Positions 13,758 through 27,488 of a stretch of DNA of 64,000 nucleotides are shown one piece after another. Made by a program: the position numbers and the translations under genes. Source of the stretch: Garcia nutans (Eukaryota > Streptophyta > Magnoliopsida > Malpighiales > Euphorbiaceae); the NCBI GenBank assembly GCA_947685225.1, contig CANTUV010000033.1:57203001-57267000 (forward strand). The letters run 5' to 3'. The number at the start of each line of letters is the position of its first letter. Position 1 is the first letter of the stretch. Under the pieces are notes generated by a model that saw nothing but the letters and a program-made list of their open reading frames with translations, was not told the DNA's origin and did no database searches.

Positions 13758-15982
13758 GTGTCTGCACAATCCATTGCGGATGATGCATCTCTGCTTTCAG
13801 GCCATCTAATGGTTGGTTAAAAAGTGATGATTACAATGGGAATGCGTAAAGGTTGGTTAACAAGCAGTAACACAAAGAAGAAACCATATTGGTTCAGCTC
13901 TCTATGTAATCCTGGATGTCATGGACACTGAGATATGGCTTGGAACCGAAATAACCACTGAAACCAGATATTTAAAATAATTTCCTCTTAATATTGGGAA
14001 GTTTACCAAGGACAATTAGTAAAGTAACCAGTTAATAATCCCAATGACCCTAATGTTATTACTTTTATCAGCTGCATACACAATTGTAGTAACACCCCAC
14101 ACACCTCCTCCCCTCCTTTGACTACATTCAAGACTGTGCTTAGTCAACTTGCTATGGTTGCTTTTTTGCTTTTTGCTATTAACTTGAGCCAAATTTTTCC
14201 AAGTTTCATCATCAATTGTTAGATTTCAGCCTATAAAGATACATTTAGTCATGAAGTTTTTTTTTTCTCAGCTTGACCGTGACTAAGCATATTTTTTGCG
14301 GGCTGGACTTCAACAAATAGGGATACCAGCTCCTCTTCATATATCTATTTCAAAATTTAAGAAGGCTCATTCATTAGGATTCAGGTGCACAAATTAATAC
14401 TCAATTACACAGTTTTCGGGGGTTGCCAGATTCACATCAGCTATAGATTCTGCGAGTGCTTTTAGTAATATTGCTTGTTGCTCATTTTTATTTATGCACC
14501 ACAGGTGATTGTTTCCCCCTCTTTTTGTGTTTTCATTTTGTTATTCATTTACAAGTAATGTTGACTTCAAGACAGAAAACAGAACCTTATTGTAAAGCCA
14601 TTCAGTCCATGAGGTTGCTCTGCAAATGGGGGAAACAAGAATTAATCCAAGCACCCGTTCTTTATATTTCATCTGCAACAGAGAAACATAAACAAACAAC
14701 CCATTAGAAGCCAGAATGACAACAGGTGCAAATGACCAGGCAACTACTTTTCGCCAACTTACAGCAAAAAGTGTCAGGATGTAAGCACCAGCTGTCACGC
14801 CTAAGCACAGAACCTCTCTCACCCTGATTTAAAATTGCAATGAATTAAAGACAGCACCAGAACTGCAGGCTATCTAAATGTTATGGCAGCAGTGCACGTT
14901 CTAACATCAGTACATCACATAATTAATTACTTTCATATGCACTAGATGATCTGAAACATTATTTTCTAGAACAAAAGGAAGCAATGTTGCCAATACCAGT
15001 ACATACATACCCAAAAAAATCAAGCACTTCAGCAACCTGGTCTGCTAAGTCGTCCACGCTGAGAAATGGAGCATCAGAAGAAATGACATCAGCTCCCAAC
15101 TGCAAGAACTCTTGAACAAAGGGTGAAGAGAGACTTTATTAGTTTCATTCGGAGGTGAAGGCTGGGAACCCATCAAACAAAAAAATTAAACAATTAAGAA
15201 ACAATAACAGCTAAACTAAACAAATAACTCGGACACTAACCTCATGCCCCGGGGCATCAATGTGGTAAACGCAGAAGTTCTGAAGCAACAAAGAAGCTGC
15301 TTCTGGGCAAAAGAAAAGCCCTTGGAAACAAGACATGTCTGTGAAAATCCAGAAAGCCAAAAACTCAAGGTAAATCAGAAATACATATTAAAATTCAAAA
15401 ATCTCAAACCTGAAAAAGTGTACTGAACATCAGAAACTGAATAGGCTACAATAATGTAAAAGCTACCACCAATTATGGGACAAAGTGGCCTAAATAAACC
15501 CCAAATTGATTCAATTTCAAGAAATATGAACTAAACATGGAACCCATCAAAGTAACCTAAGAGAAAATGAGAAATTTCGCTTCAAAAGCAAAACAGCTAC
15601 AAAAAATGAAACATACAATTGAGAGCAACGTCTGGGTAAGTAATTAAAGCAGGCTTCTCTTGATCACCGCAAACATAAACTGAAATTGAACCTCTGCTAG
15701 TTTTCACCACATGCTCCTGTATTAACAAGCAGTAAATTAATAACAAAAATACCAATACCAATAAATAAAAAGCTCAGACTTTTATAAACATCCAGAATAA
15801 ACAATACAAAACCCAAAAAAAGAAAAAAAAAAACTGCATTTGTTAAAAGTGAAAAAAATAGTAGAAGAATTTAAGAAAAAATCGCTGATTTTATTGGTAT
15901 GGTTATTTAGTTCGTTACATACCTTTCCCTCTAAAGAAAACATGTCAATATCAATGGAAACCGAGTCACTTGACTCGCCCAT
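12079..15982 (-). CDS. NDL: NDL protein (N-myc downregulated-like, SF21/NDRG family), 11 exons
   Basis: NDL proteins are alpha/beta-hydrolase-fold proteins without the catalytic triad. In Arabidopsis they bind the G-protein beta subunit and affect auxin transport. Exons on the minus strand: 15982-15923, 15716-15617, 15338-15241, 15099-15011, 14823-14763, 14672-14586, 13611-13534, 13455-13399, 13203-13148, 12831-12696, 12318-12079. Every join keeps frame and has GT/AG ends, giving 353 residues, close to the family length of about 345-350. Landmarks in order: ITYPDVALN, FCVYHIDAPGHE, GVTAGAYILTLFA, ERVLGLILVSP, SWTEWLYNK, CKTLIFVGDSS, IPMEFFLMGFGYY and the conserved tail CIAPELLSPES..KPIKTRV. 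The start at 15982 opens MGESSDSVSID, as expected. The intron 5' of exon 6 contains a (TA)16 microsatellite. The gene appears intact. Confidence 0.93.
13721..13752. repeat. (TA)16 microsatellite in an NDL intron
   Basis: Sixteen uninterrupted TA dinucleotides lie between NDL exons 6 and 7. Such tracts are usually length-polymorphic. No functional role is implied. Confidence 0.95.
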
Positions 15983-18226
15983 AACTCAGTTCTTTGAAAC
16001 TCACAATACACAGACTAACACAAATAGCATCTCCAAGGTTTTAGTATCTTCTTCTTCTTGTTATTGTTTCTTGATTTCTTCCATCTCCTTCTCTGGTTTT
16101 CTGGTTTTCTTTAATTTGTTTTTACAACTTTTTAAATGACTAAACTACCCTAAGAAATACTACAAAATTACAAGCCAAGGATAGTTAAGTTAGAATGACA
16201 ATATTAGCATGTGGTCAGAGCATTGACTTGGTGTGATTTACTGAATTGTGGAGCGCAAAAGTGACCGTTGAAACTTGAAAGTTCCTAAAACGGTCGGTTG
16301 AGGGCAATATTGTCAAGTAAAAAAAATACTGAAAAGGGTTAAAAAGATGGTTGGGTGACTAAGCGGCATCGTTTTAGTGGAGAATAAGGGCAATCCAGAG
16401 AAGGACTGGGGACAGCTGTATGCCACCTGGAAGCCGCAAAAGCGGACCGTCCAGCGAGTTAATCCATCCTAGTGAGCCAGCTCATCACTGCCCAGGGTCG
16501 CTGACCTCCTCTGGCCTTACATATATATACTGTTTTCAATTATTTGTTTTTTTTTAAACTATAAATTCTATAAAAATAAATAACTACAATACTAATAATT
16601 AGGTTTAAATTTTTCTCTAAATTTTCTTTTTTTTATTGGATTTAAATATACATATTTATTAGATTTGAATTTCTCTATTCAATATCAAATATTAATATCT
16701 CAATTTGATTATTACTATGGGAAACTACATCGCTTGTTAATAATGAAAATTATTAATTATAGTTAATATATTATCATATTATATTTACAAAATTTCCTAA
16801 ATGAACAAAAAAAAAACTCGAATTTCCTTTACTGGTTATAATTTATAGAATTACTCATTCAAATAAGTATATGTTCACTAAATTACGTTTCCAAAAAGGG
16901 GCAGTTACTCACTTTTAACTATATACTATGTTCTTATATATTGTCTATGAAATTACAATTAAATATATTTTATATTTTTAATGATACTTATAACATTAAA
17001 TCATTAAAAAAATTATACTGTTATGTAAATATGATACCAAATAATAATTTTATATTAAAAAACGAGTATTCTTTTATATTGATATTAAAAAAAAAAAGTA
17101 AAAATCCCAAAAAGGTTGGGAGCAGAAAGTGGCTAAACAAATCCAATGATTAGTGATTCCATGATTAGTGGGTAAATTATATGAAAAAAAAAGAGTAAAG
17201 CCGAGTCAGCATTAATGGTATTTTAAAAATTACGAAAAAAAAACGCGTTTTGAAACGGCAATCGCTGGCAACTTCGGTAATAAAATATCCTAAATTATTA
17301 ACATGTTAAAACATGCTTCCACTATGTTTGTCCACACAGCTACTGTTTTCTTTATATTATTATATTATTACTTATTTTAAAGTTTAAAATGGAAAAAAAA
17401 AGTTTTTCCAGCGAAAAGAAAAGAAAGTTTAAATCGACAAATTTTAATGTTTATAAATTTTATGAGTTTATACCTTTTTTTTTTAATTTAGTTAAGAGTA
17501 TTATCCATTAATTTACATGTTTAAGATATTAAGTTTTTCTTTAAATAAATATGATGACATATGTTAACACTTTTGAGATTTTAACAATTTTTTTTTTATC
17601 TAATATGTAAATTATATTTCTTTTCAAAAAAAATGTAAATTATATTTATGTACTGTGTGTATTTTAGAAAATAATATATATTTTTATTTAGCATTATAGA
17701 ATGTTTGCAGATTAAAGGTATAGATTTCACAAAATTCTAATCTTGGAAATCAGTTAAACATGCTCGAGTCAATAAATTTTTATCCTTATTTATTTCATTT
17801 TTATCAACATGAGTTATTTAAAAATATATATATGATTCTATATTTTTTTTTATTTAAAGCTTTCAAATCCTAACAAACTCATGACAAATTTTTATCAAAA
17901 TTCCTGAAATTACAAATATAGAATATATAGACTATCAAATTCAAATAGGTCATATAAATTAAATTTTAAATTAATAAAAAATAATTATAAAAGTTTATTT
18001 TAATAATAATAATTACTTAAAATAAAATATATACCCGTTGCGAAGAGAATAAACTGATAATAAAAATAAATAAATAATGAAGAGAGATATTTATAAATAA
18101 ATTTAAGATGAATATTAATTAATAGTTAAAAATTAAAAAAGTCTATCTAGATACCAATATAGTAATTTTCACGCGTATCTTAAATGGTACCACCTCTATT
18201 TATAAATGATCACCAATTAGTTAATT
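15983..18226. other. Intergenic DNA upstream of NDL
   Basis: Includes the presumed NDL 5' UTR and promoter (about 15983-16500). The segment 16370-16510 is noticeably richer in G+C than its surroundings. Beyond it the sequence is AT-rich with no credible gene. Confidence 0.5.
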
Positions 18227-18671
18227 CAGGGGCAGAATTATTATAGGGTCGTGCCACACGACCTCCTCACTAGCGGCCAGAAGGGGAAGTGTTTATTCTG
18301 GCTGTCGATGGAGCTAAACTCAGTCCCCCCATTGAAGTGGGCTGAGTTATAAATCTGTGCAGCGAGGGGCAGACGAATCCCTCGCTGCAAATATTTTTAT
18401 TTTTTTTTATAAATTAGTGTCGTTTCGCCATGGGCTAAATTTTTTTTATAAAATGACATCTGGCGAAACGGCGTCGTCTTGCCAGAAATTCAAAAATAAA
18501 AAAAAAATGCAGCCCCTCTTCTCCTCTTCCCCTCTCTTTCTTCCCTCTACCCCTTTCCTCCTCAAGCTATCAGCAGACAGCCACACCACCAGCCGGCCTA
18601 TCGACAGCCGCTACCAACCACCATTCTGTAAATTTTGACCCTCTTTCATTAAATTTTTGATTCCGCTACTG
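18227..18671. mobile_element. Small non-autonomous hAT-like element, 445 bp
   Basis: The block is flanked by a perfect 8-bp direct repeat, AGTTAATT (18219-18226 and 18672-18679), the target-duplication length of the hAT superfamily. The ends are imperfect inverted repeats: the left end reads CAGGGGCAGAATT and the right end, in reverse complement, CAGTAGCGGAATC. The interior has no transposase. A 93-residue open frame (18357-18638) is composed of low-complexity and CT-rich sequence and is probably not coding. An internal motif around a CGTTTCGCC/GGCGAAACG pair (about 18421-18474) is itself an inverted repeat. Confidence 0.65.
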
Positions 18672-18679
18672 AGTTAATT

Positions 18680-21030
18680 ATCATGTATTTGTTGTATATT
18701 TTGTGAATATATTTAGACAATATGTCCGCTTTTAGTAATATAGGCGACGACATGATAATTTGATGCGCACGTAACGTAAGCGACGTGAGAAGGTGGAGAA
18801 GACCATTAAATGCACATGGAAAGCTACGAGTTATAGCTTTATTTGTTTTTAATTAATTGGTTGGAATACAGGCGCCAACAAAACTGCAGCTTTCAGAAAA
18901 TTCTTGCTGGCATTTCCATTCTTCACCACACAACTCGATATTTATCTCCATGTTATCTCATCTCCATTTTCTTTTTCCTTTTTAAACTTTTTAATGGCTG
19001 TTATTGAGATTAAAATTCAAATAATTACACAAATCTCACTTAAATCAAACTAGAATCCATGTACTATATACCGTATTTAACATGTAATTCTCAGTAATTC
19101 TGATACACAAGCCTAGATCTCAACTGCTAATATACACAAGTAAAGGAACTTTAAACCTATGTTCATGAATGCTTGATGTAATATGGAATAAGGAATGGTC
19201 AAAACCATGATGGGCCATTGAATGTTGTTAGGCAGTGGTCCTCAAATGGTTACTTAAGTACTTGCAGCAACTGGGATTGTTTTTCTGATCACTTAGCTGG
19301 CAAGAACAAGAAGATCCAGAGGGCTTAGCCTAGATACAGAAAATGTCACCAATTAATATATATATATATATATATACTTCAATTCAAAATGGTTCTGAAT
19401 TTGAGTTTCTACCTGAAAAGATAAAAATGAAACAGAGGAGCATAACCAGTTGGATGCTCATATCAGTATCTAAGCACATATGCAAGTCGATGACAAATCA
19501 TTACCACTAACTTGACCTTGACGGCAAGCTGTTAGCTGGGAGTCCTATATATATCATCTTTGACATTATCCAAGCATTTAGGGTTTGAAAACAGCATCTA
19601 AGTATACGTGTTTCAATCACAATTGCAATCACCTGATGGCAATCCATGGGATAAGGTTCTGACAAATTATGTTTGGCAGCATATGGGGTATCCATTTGAC
19701 AAAAAAGGGGTTTCAAATTCTGCATCAGTTTTCACAACTTAGTCGAACACGTTATGTAGGACAACAATAACAATCAATGGGCCTACCAAAATGGCAAAAT
19801 CTATGACCTTGTTAAAGCATATAGTTTCTGTTAGGCAAAGAGACTTCTATCGACCTTCACAAGCAACTAACGTGGGGATCTCGCTCAGAAAATTCTTAAA
19901 CCTATGCAGAAAACACACTTTTCTACATTTTTTTAAAAACAAATATCATGCTTAAAACACAAGGTTGTCACAAGACCAACAAGTTTCACAACAGAGCATT
20001 ATATGTACTGATGAAGAAAGCAAACCGGGAAAATTAAACCAAATGAAAGGTTAAAATGGCGAGACAATATTGATAAATCCCCAGCTGAAATTATTCAGTC
20101 AAAACCTACAGAACAACCCTTACAATGAATAAGGCAGACATATTAGTAATCAAACTAGAATAGTATTATGCCACGTAGCATAATAGTATGTTAGTGATAT
20201 CTGTTTTAATATTATATATAGATAGATTCTAAGTTGTTATGGCTAAACAACTCCAAGCAGAACAATTCTAGTATTAGGAGAGGCATGAGCCCAGACATTA
20301 CTAGGGATCATATCCCATGAATTTTTCATATTCACTGCTGAGCAATGCAAAAATATAAATAAATAATAAAAAGAAGAAAAAAATGAGGTTAGAATTTCAT
20401 ACCAAGATCCATCAATGGTAGAATTTACATGCACAAACTAGATTATTCACATACTATTAAGACCCACGCACCATGCTAGTACCAGGCAATCATTATTTTT
20501 ATATTAACTCCATGCATGCTTTTATCTTTATTTTTTCTTCTTCAGCAAAATGCAATAACTAAGACGCCTGCAACACAAAGGAATAAATCTCATCAAATGG
20601 TAAATAAACAAGAAAAAAATGTTGGTATTAATTGAAACAACTCTAGGAACAGTAGGAATACTTGCAACTCAGACAGCAGGGTATAGAGTGGTCATAAGTA
20701 AGCTCTCAACTCAAGATCCATTGAGGCAGGATGTCCTAAATGCTGCATGTCGCATGATCAAGCTCAAACTATAGCTCAAAAGCATCAGCCATAAACTCAA
20801 GTATTTTCATTAAAACGGATTTCATAGAAGAAAATTAGAAATAAAATTAACAATTGGTGAAGAATATACAGCCAGCTGAGAACACGAAATTGTATCAATT
20901 CAATTGCTCAAGTAACTCAACAGGAAAAAATGAATAAAAAACTGTTCAATTAATCCAAGTGTAATCAATCACATAAGCAATGAAAATCACAACTCCTAAT
21001 TGTTCTGTTAGCACTCAAAGAAAAATATCT
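18680..21030. other. Intergenic or transcribed non-coding DNA 3' of the DUF868 gene
   Basis: Moderately AT-rich with no open frame I recognise. The stretch 19.2-20.6 kb is less AT-biased than typical intergenic DNA here and could belong to a 3' untranslated region with introns, but nothing in the sequence proves it. A short TA tract lies at about 19357-19376. Confidence 0.4.
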
Positions 21031-21038
21031 GAGTCTTC

Positions 21039-21938
21039 CTACTCATTCTTCCAAGCATACAGAATCAACGAAAAACCAAGATTTTGTGATTTGGAATCCA
21101 GAAATCTCTGTGAGAAGGACCATGGCAACACATTTGTGTCTGAAAGCAGTTGGTTTGACCATAACTTCTCAGCTGAAAGGCATGTCTTGAACATAAAAAC
21201 AGCATTTCCAACAGATGTGCCAAATAGCCAATTATGAACATCCCAGAGAACTTCTACTGCCAAACCATCAACCACTATGGTATGATTCCCACGGAACTTC
21301 CATCGCAGACGCTTCACTTGCATCACAGTTTTACAGTCCAAGCGAACAATAAGGCATGGATCCTTGACATTGATTGTGTCGCATTCAATCACAAGATCAT
21401 GTATTTGACCATTGTCACAAAACTGAGCCTTGGTGCTAAACATCTTCTTGCCAAAAACATGCTCTCTCTTGGCAACAAAAACAGCATTGGAAGGAGTAGG
21501 GATGGCACTAGTTTTCTTGAAAGCTTCTTTTCTCATATCCCCAAGAAGGAGAACCATTTGCCTGTCAACAACAATGCCCACATAAAATCCCTCCAACGGT
21601 TCATGCCCAGATCCAAATTTAGCTGATGAAAGGTCCCAATAAATGTCGATTTTACAAGAATATGCTTCTAAGCTCTTAGACCCTTTTCTTTTAGAGAACA
21701 ACCAGGGTTTAATATCAACCTTGCATAAACACTGATTAGCGGAATCATCTATTCCTATACTTAGGCCCTGACCCATCAAATTCTTACTCCACGTAATACT
21801 GATCAAGCAATAGCGACCTCGAATTCGACATTGATACATACAAGTAACCAAATTCTGTACATTTTTATTCGTATTTGAAGATGAAGAATCAGCCACTTGA
21901 ACCCCATTTTCACCAAAGCAAGAAGGAAAATCTCTCAT
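21039..21938 (-). CDS. DUF868 family protein, single coding exon
   Basis: Plant-specific family of unknown biochemical function. The first ATG in frame is at 21938 (MRDFPSCFGEN), giving 299 residues, a normal length. An upstream in-frame TTG is not a credible start. Family landmarks: LVTCMYQCRI (N-terminal), ITWSKNL, KIDIYWDLSSAKFG, LLLGDM, KREHVFGKKMF, RLRWKFRGNHTIVVDG and the conserved C-terminus GFSLILYAWKNE. No signal peptide or membrane segment is evident. The coding part has no intron; upstream sequence at 22.0-22.7 kb probably holds 5' UTR exon(s). A paralogue lies at 60.0-61.0 kb in the same orientation. The reading frame is intact. Confidence 0.92.
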   Translation of the reverse strand: MRDFPSCFGENGVQVADSSSSNTNKNVQNLVTCMYQCRIRGRYCLISITWSKNLMGQGLSIGIDDSANQCLCKVDIKPWLFSKRKGSKSLEAYSCKIDIYWDLSSAKFGSGHEPLEGFYVGIVVDRQMVLLLGDMRKEAFKKTSAIPTPSNAVFVAKREHVFGKKMFSTKAQFCDNGQIHDLVIECDTINVKDPCLIVRLDCKTVMQVKRLRWKFRGNHTIVVDGLAVEVLWDVHNWLFGTSVGNAVFMFKTCLSAEKLWSNQLLSDTNVLPWSFSQRFLDSKSQNLGFSLILYAWKNE

Positions 21939-24560
21939 TTTTACTACAAAAATCTCCAATTCACTACAGTAAAACTCTCAGTGTGGTCTTTCCAAAAACA
22001 TCTTAGACCAGTTTTGCATCTAAAATCAACACAATAATAATTGATTCAGAAACGGATTAAACAGTAGCAGAAAGAACAAGAAACTGAACCAAATAAATAG
22101 CTCTTGCCTCAAAAACCCATCTCAGAAATGCTTCAAAATCTGCCACTCAAGTCTTGATTTGATCTGGGTATCATCTTCTCTGTTGCATTTCTACGGAAAA
22201 AAAAATCAATAGCTTAAAAAAGAAGAGAGAGAGAAAGCAAACTTGAAGACAAAAATGGAGAATGTAGGTGGTAAAGTAACTGATGAGAGAAGAAACAGAC
22301 AAAAAAAATGAAAGCAAACGCGTTTCACCTCCAATGCCATCTCTAATAATAAAATAAACAAATAAGTGAATGAATTCATTTTTTTTACAGAGAACACTCA
22401 TCAATCAATCAAACAAAAAAAGAATTGCATTGTATCAAATACCTAAGGAAATTGACAACTTAAATAGCCAAGGGAACAAAAAAAAGCAACTTTGTCTTTG
22501 AAGGCTACAGCAACTGAGTATTGCTGGAGAAAGGCTGGGTTTTGAAGATTACTCCACACTGAGAAAAGGAAAAAAGAGCACCTTCTCTCTCTCTCAAGGC
22601 CTTCTTTTACCTGACATACATTCACATGTAAATAGAGACATCAGAATTTACAAATTACAGCAGGGAAAGAGAAAGAGAAAGAGAGAGACTGAGAGAGACA
22701 GATAAAGACTTTGAATTGAAACCTACCCCTTTTCATGGAACAGAATAATTACGGTTAATGCGTATATTCAAAATATTTATGGTTTTGTTTTTTTTTTCAC
22801 TTCCTAATATTTTGCAAGAATTTTAGGGTACAAATAAATTAAATAAATAACGGCTTGTTGTTTGGTGTTGGGTACAATTCAAGCCAGTTAATGCAACGCA
22901 CGATCTCATATTTAATTGCATTTTATTCTCACTTTTTTTTTTCTTTTGAGAAAAAGAAATTAATGTGTTATGAGATTATATAAGATTTGTTATATGTTAT
23001 GTAAGGTTTGTTATGCATTACATGTTTTTTTTTTTTTTTAATAATTTAAGATGTGATACATGTAATCCCTCCTTCATATTAAAATTATCACTTTTATAAT
23101 AAAAATTTATCACTATAAAATTATCACTTTATATAATTAAAAAAATATTTAGCTTTTTTTAATTATATTTTTATAATTAATAACTTAAATAATAAAATAA
23201 TATTATAATATTAATAAATTAATATAAAATATTTTAAATTATTTAAAGTAATTTTATATAATATCTAGATAATTTAATAATTTTTTAATAATAGTAGAAA
23301 GTAACTATTTTAGCTAAACGGAATGAGTACATATTAAAATATTTAAATAAATTAGTTTATTTAAAATTTAATAATATTAGAATTACACTCTTTTAATTTA
23401 AAATTAATAAATTAATATATTTTTTATATTATATTTTTTAATTTAATATGTAGTATATTTATTAAATTATTTTAACAAGTAACATTAAATATAGATATAG
23501 TAACTACGTATCAAGACGTATAAATACACCTCTTATAGAGTTAATAGACCTAATATTAATTTTTTTTCTCCCCAATATAATATTCACAAAAAAAAATAGA
23601 TATAGTAACTATTTTTTACTTGCATGTATTCTTACATGTTGTTTCTGAAAAAATAAGTACATAATAACATTAGATATAAATATAATAAAAATTTGATATA
23701 TTAATTAATTAACTTATTAAAATATGATAAGTATATTATAATTTAAATTAAATATATATATATATTAATCAATTTAGTGGGAAGAAAATAACTATATTTG
23801 AAAGATTTTAAATTTAAATTCTAATTGAAATTATATATAATAATGTAAATGAAATTTATAGTTAAATTTTTGGGATGACTGAAGGATATTATTAAAGCAA
23901 TAATTGTAAAATATTTTTACTTATCCTTAACCATTATTGCTTTGGTTGTAAATCACTCTAAACAATAATATGATATTATAATTTTATTTATGTATATTTT
24001 TAATGTAATTGAACTAATCAAACTCTTCTAACATTCCAAATTTAATAAATAATTATTGCAAATTAAACAAATTGTTCAATTTAAGAAAAAAAAAATTTAA
24101 AAATTATATTGATGAGCTAGTATAAGTTAGAGAGGTAACTTGATTATTTATTTCCTTTTAATTAATAATTAAGAATAGTATTTTTAGTTTAAATTTAATT
24201 TAATATCAAATTAAATATTAATAAATTATGTTATAAATTATTAATAATTTTATATGTGATTAACATGGAAAAACTACATGGTATATGAAAAGATCATAAT
24301 TTGGAGAAAATATAGAGAGACAAATAAGATAAATATGAAGGTAAAATGGGTCACGCTGTGCGGGTTGCAAGCTACATAACATAACCGACCACGGACAAAT
24401 GAACGTGAAAGACAACATCTTTATTCTCTACAAAGTGGTAATTACTCCCACTAATTATGCAATTTGACGTGTCATTATTTGGGAACCTCCGCCCTCCCAC
24501 GCGCTATTAACATGTTTGCCAACCACCTCTCTCTCTTTTTTTTTTTTCGACTGTTGTAAA
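21939..24560. other. Probable 5' UTR/promoter of the DUF868 gene, then AT-rich DNA
   Basis: 22.0-22.75 kb contains CT/GA-rich stretches typical of plant 5' leaders, including a GA-rich tract near 22670-22710. Beyond about 22.8 kb the sequence is AT-rich intergenic DNA with no credible gene up to the MITE. Confidence 0.45.
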
Positions 24561-25096
24561 TAGGGGTGTTCATTGGGCCCGTGCCCGACCAACCCGGCCC
24601 AGCCCGAAGGGTTTCGGGCCGGGTTGGGCCGGCCCGAACCCATACTAGGGTCGGGCCACGGGCTTCAAAATTCAACCCGAGCCCAGCTCGGGTCGGGCCT
24701 CGGGTTGAGATAAAAAATCTCGGGCCGGCCCGACCCGGCCCGAGATATTTATTTTTTTATATTTTTAATTTTTTTAAAATTTATTTTTTGATAATTTATT
24801 TTTTTAAAATATTATATATAAAAAATTATATAATAATTTATATATTATTAAATATAATTTAGTATAATAAATTTTTAAAATAATATTTATAAGTAAATTT
24901 TATTAAACTTTGTAAAAAATTATTTTTTTTAAATTTTAAAAAAATCGGGCCGGCCCGAAACCGGTCAGCCCGGCCCGGCCCAAAGTGGCCCGGCCCGACC
25001 GGGCGTCGGGTCGGGCCAGTTTTGCAGCCCGAAAAATCTCGGGCCGGGCTTCGGGCCGGGTCAAACCCGGCCCGACCCGGCCCGTGTACACCCCTA
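24561..25096. mobile_element. Complete hAT-type MITE, 536 bp, with GGCCCG-rich termini
   Basis: The element begins TAGGGGTGTTCA and ends with the inverted form TGTACACCCCTA, a typical hAT terminal repeat. It is flanked by a perfect 8-bp target duplication, GTTGTAAA (24553-24560 and 25097-25104). Both subterminal regions (24590-24745 and 24945-25085) are packed with GGCCCG/CGGGCC motifs and can pair as long inverted arms, while the middle 200 bp is almost pure A/T. There is no transposase, so it would need an autonomous hAT element in trans. Open frames rich in Gly/Pro/Ala/Arg seen here are artefacts of the repeats. Confidence 0.9.
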
Positions 25097-27444
25097 GTTG
25101 TAAATTAAAAGATCCTTTCGAATTTTTCAAAATGCAAGATTCGATCCCTGCCTGATTTTTAAAAATAGCCTGGAATAATGTTTTTTTTTATACATTCACG
25201 TCTCAATGTTTTTCATTTTTTAAAATTATAAAAATATTTACATTTTTATTCTTATTATATTTCATGTATATTAAAATTAAAAATCATAACTCAATAATTA
25301 AGTGCTAAAAATAATTAAATAAAAATAAGATGTTGTTAATGTATCAAAAAAATTTTAAAATATTATTTGTTTTTTCTATAACAATTCATTATTGCTTTGC
25401 CAATAAAACCACTCTCATTATTTATGGATTAAATTAGAATATGCTTATGTTATAAACATAAGATTTTTATTTAAACTATTAATTCATAATTTAAATATAT
25501 TAATTTACAAATATTAACATCCGAACTTTCAGTCTATATATATTTACCTAAACATTCAATAACATAAAATTGCCATTTAACAATAAAATAACCAAATTAA
25601 TGCTGATTATATGTATAAAAATTTAAAATATAATTGCTGAATTTTTTTTACTAGTTAAAATAATTTTTTTTTGTATAAAAATATGGTTACTTTTATTTTA
25701 AAAAAATAAAGAAACTATATATATAATATAAAAGGATGGTAATTTGTGGTAGCAAACTCATTTGGCATGGCATAAAGAGCATAATTGGACCGACATTGTC
25801 GCAATCAGAGGAGAAACAAGCCAAGGTGTGAAATTAGTGCTCTTGTTATTATTAAATTAAATGATGCATCTAATTCTTTACTTGTAAGTTTGTCACGTCT
25901 CTTTAAAATTATCCAATCTGCCTATCCCAATTAGGGTTGTTAATCATGATTTGTTTAATTTATATAATTTGTCATATTTTACAAAAAAAAAAAGTTAAAT
26001 TAAAATTTCAAATTTCATTTGCAATTAAGCAAATTTTAAATTATTATATAATTCAAACCAATCCAAAATATAAAATATATTATAAATTATAATTAAAAAG
26101 TCAAATAAAATATTTAATAATATTACGAGGAATAATTTTATAATAATCTCATTTGATAATATATTATCTTTTATTTTTATTTTAATGGTTGTGACTTTAA
26201 TTTAAAATGGGTTAATGTTAATTTATTCTCATTTCTTGATTTAAATTTTCTTATACATATATAATATTTTTTTATACCTTTTTAAATAACTAAATAAGTG
26301 TTTAATGAAAATAAATTAAAATTAAAAATTGATGTAAATTTTGATTTGATCCGGTATAATTTTTAATAAATCATATCAATCCCAAATTACTATTTCACAT
26401 ATATTTTTTATTTGAAAATGGTTTGAAATTTCATCAAACCAAAAGATATCGGCATGGTAAGCCACAGGTTGCAAGTTAATTATACCCATAATCCCAATAA
26501 ACATTTGCCTTAATTAGCCTAAAGCTTTTGTTGAGAGTTTTTTTTTTATGAAAAATAAAAAGACAATATTTAATCCATAGAATATAAAAATAAAAAAAAG
26601 ACAAATAAATATTTCTTATTTGAAAGTTTAAGAGATAAAATGATATATTACTTAGTGAGAACTTCTAGAAAAATATAGTATTTAAAAAAAAAATCATAAA
26701 AAAAAGAGATTTATGTTTATATGGTATAATTTTTTTAAATTAGAAAATAGAAAACAGTTTTTTAATTTTATATCTTTAAGAAGATTTTGAAAAACATCTT
26801 AAAAAGGTTTTCAAAAATTTTTCAAATTTTTATTTAATAAGCAGAGTCAGATTTCCTAATATTAAAAAAATAAAGTTTCTATAAGTAAACACGCCATAAG
26901 ATTTTTTTTATATAATTTTTAAAGAAAATGCAATATAAATTTAAAAGAATAATTAGTCTCTTAGTTTATTTATTGCACAACTTAATTAAACAAATTTTAG
27001 TATTCAATTCATACACATTTATAAAAGAATAAAAAGAAAAACATGCAATGATTTTCCAGCAATACTGGGATTATCAGTTAATTGTGATTAACTATATAAT
27101 AAAGCTTTATAATTGCACCGGACCGCAATGTTGGTTAATTGTTATACGGAAAGCGACATTATGAAATATGACAATAATCTCAATTATTAAGAAGAAATAT
27201 TAATTAATTAACTAACTTTCTCTCTCTTTATATTTTTTTTTTGGCTAATTTCTGGTTTTTTTTGGATGGTGTATACCATATATACATACATGAAATTAAA
27301 TTTTTTTTAGTGAAGAGGGATAAAATAAAAATATCATATGTTTTTTTTTAAATTTAAAAAGAAATAATTAAAAATTTTAAAAATTTTAATAATAATATAT
27401 ATAATTTTTAAAACTGTCCCTTTTTAATATGAGTATAATCGCTC

Positions 27445-27488
<44 letters not shown>

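Noticed and set aside
20980..21626. Plus-strand open frames opposite the DUF868 gene
   Set aside because: Antisense shadows of a clear 299-residue coding frame on the minus strand.
24455..25130. Open frames rich in Gly, Pro, Ala and Arg on both strands
   Set aside because: They follow the GGCCCG repeats of the MITE arms and have no start context, domain or conservation signal.
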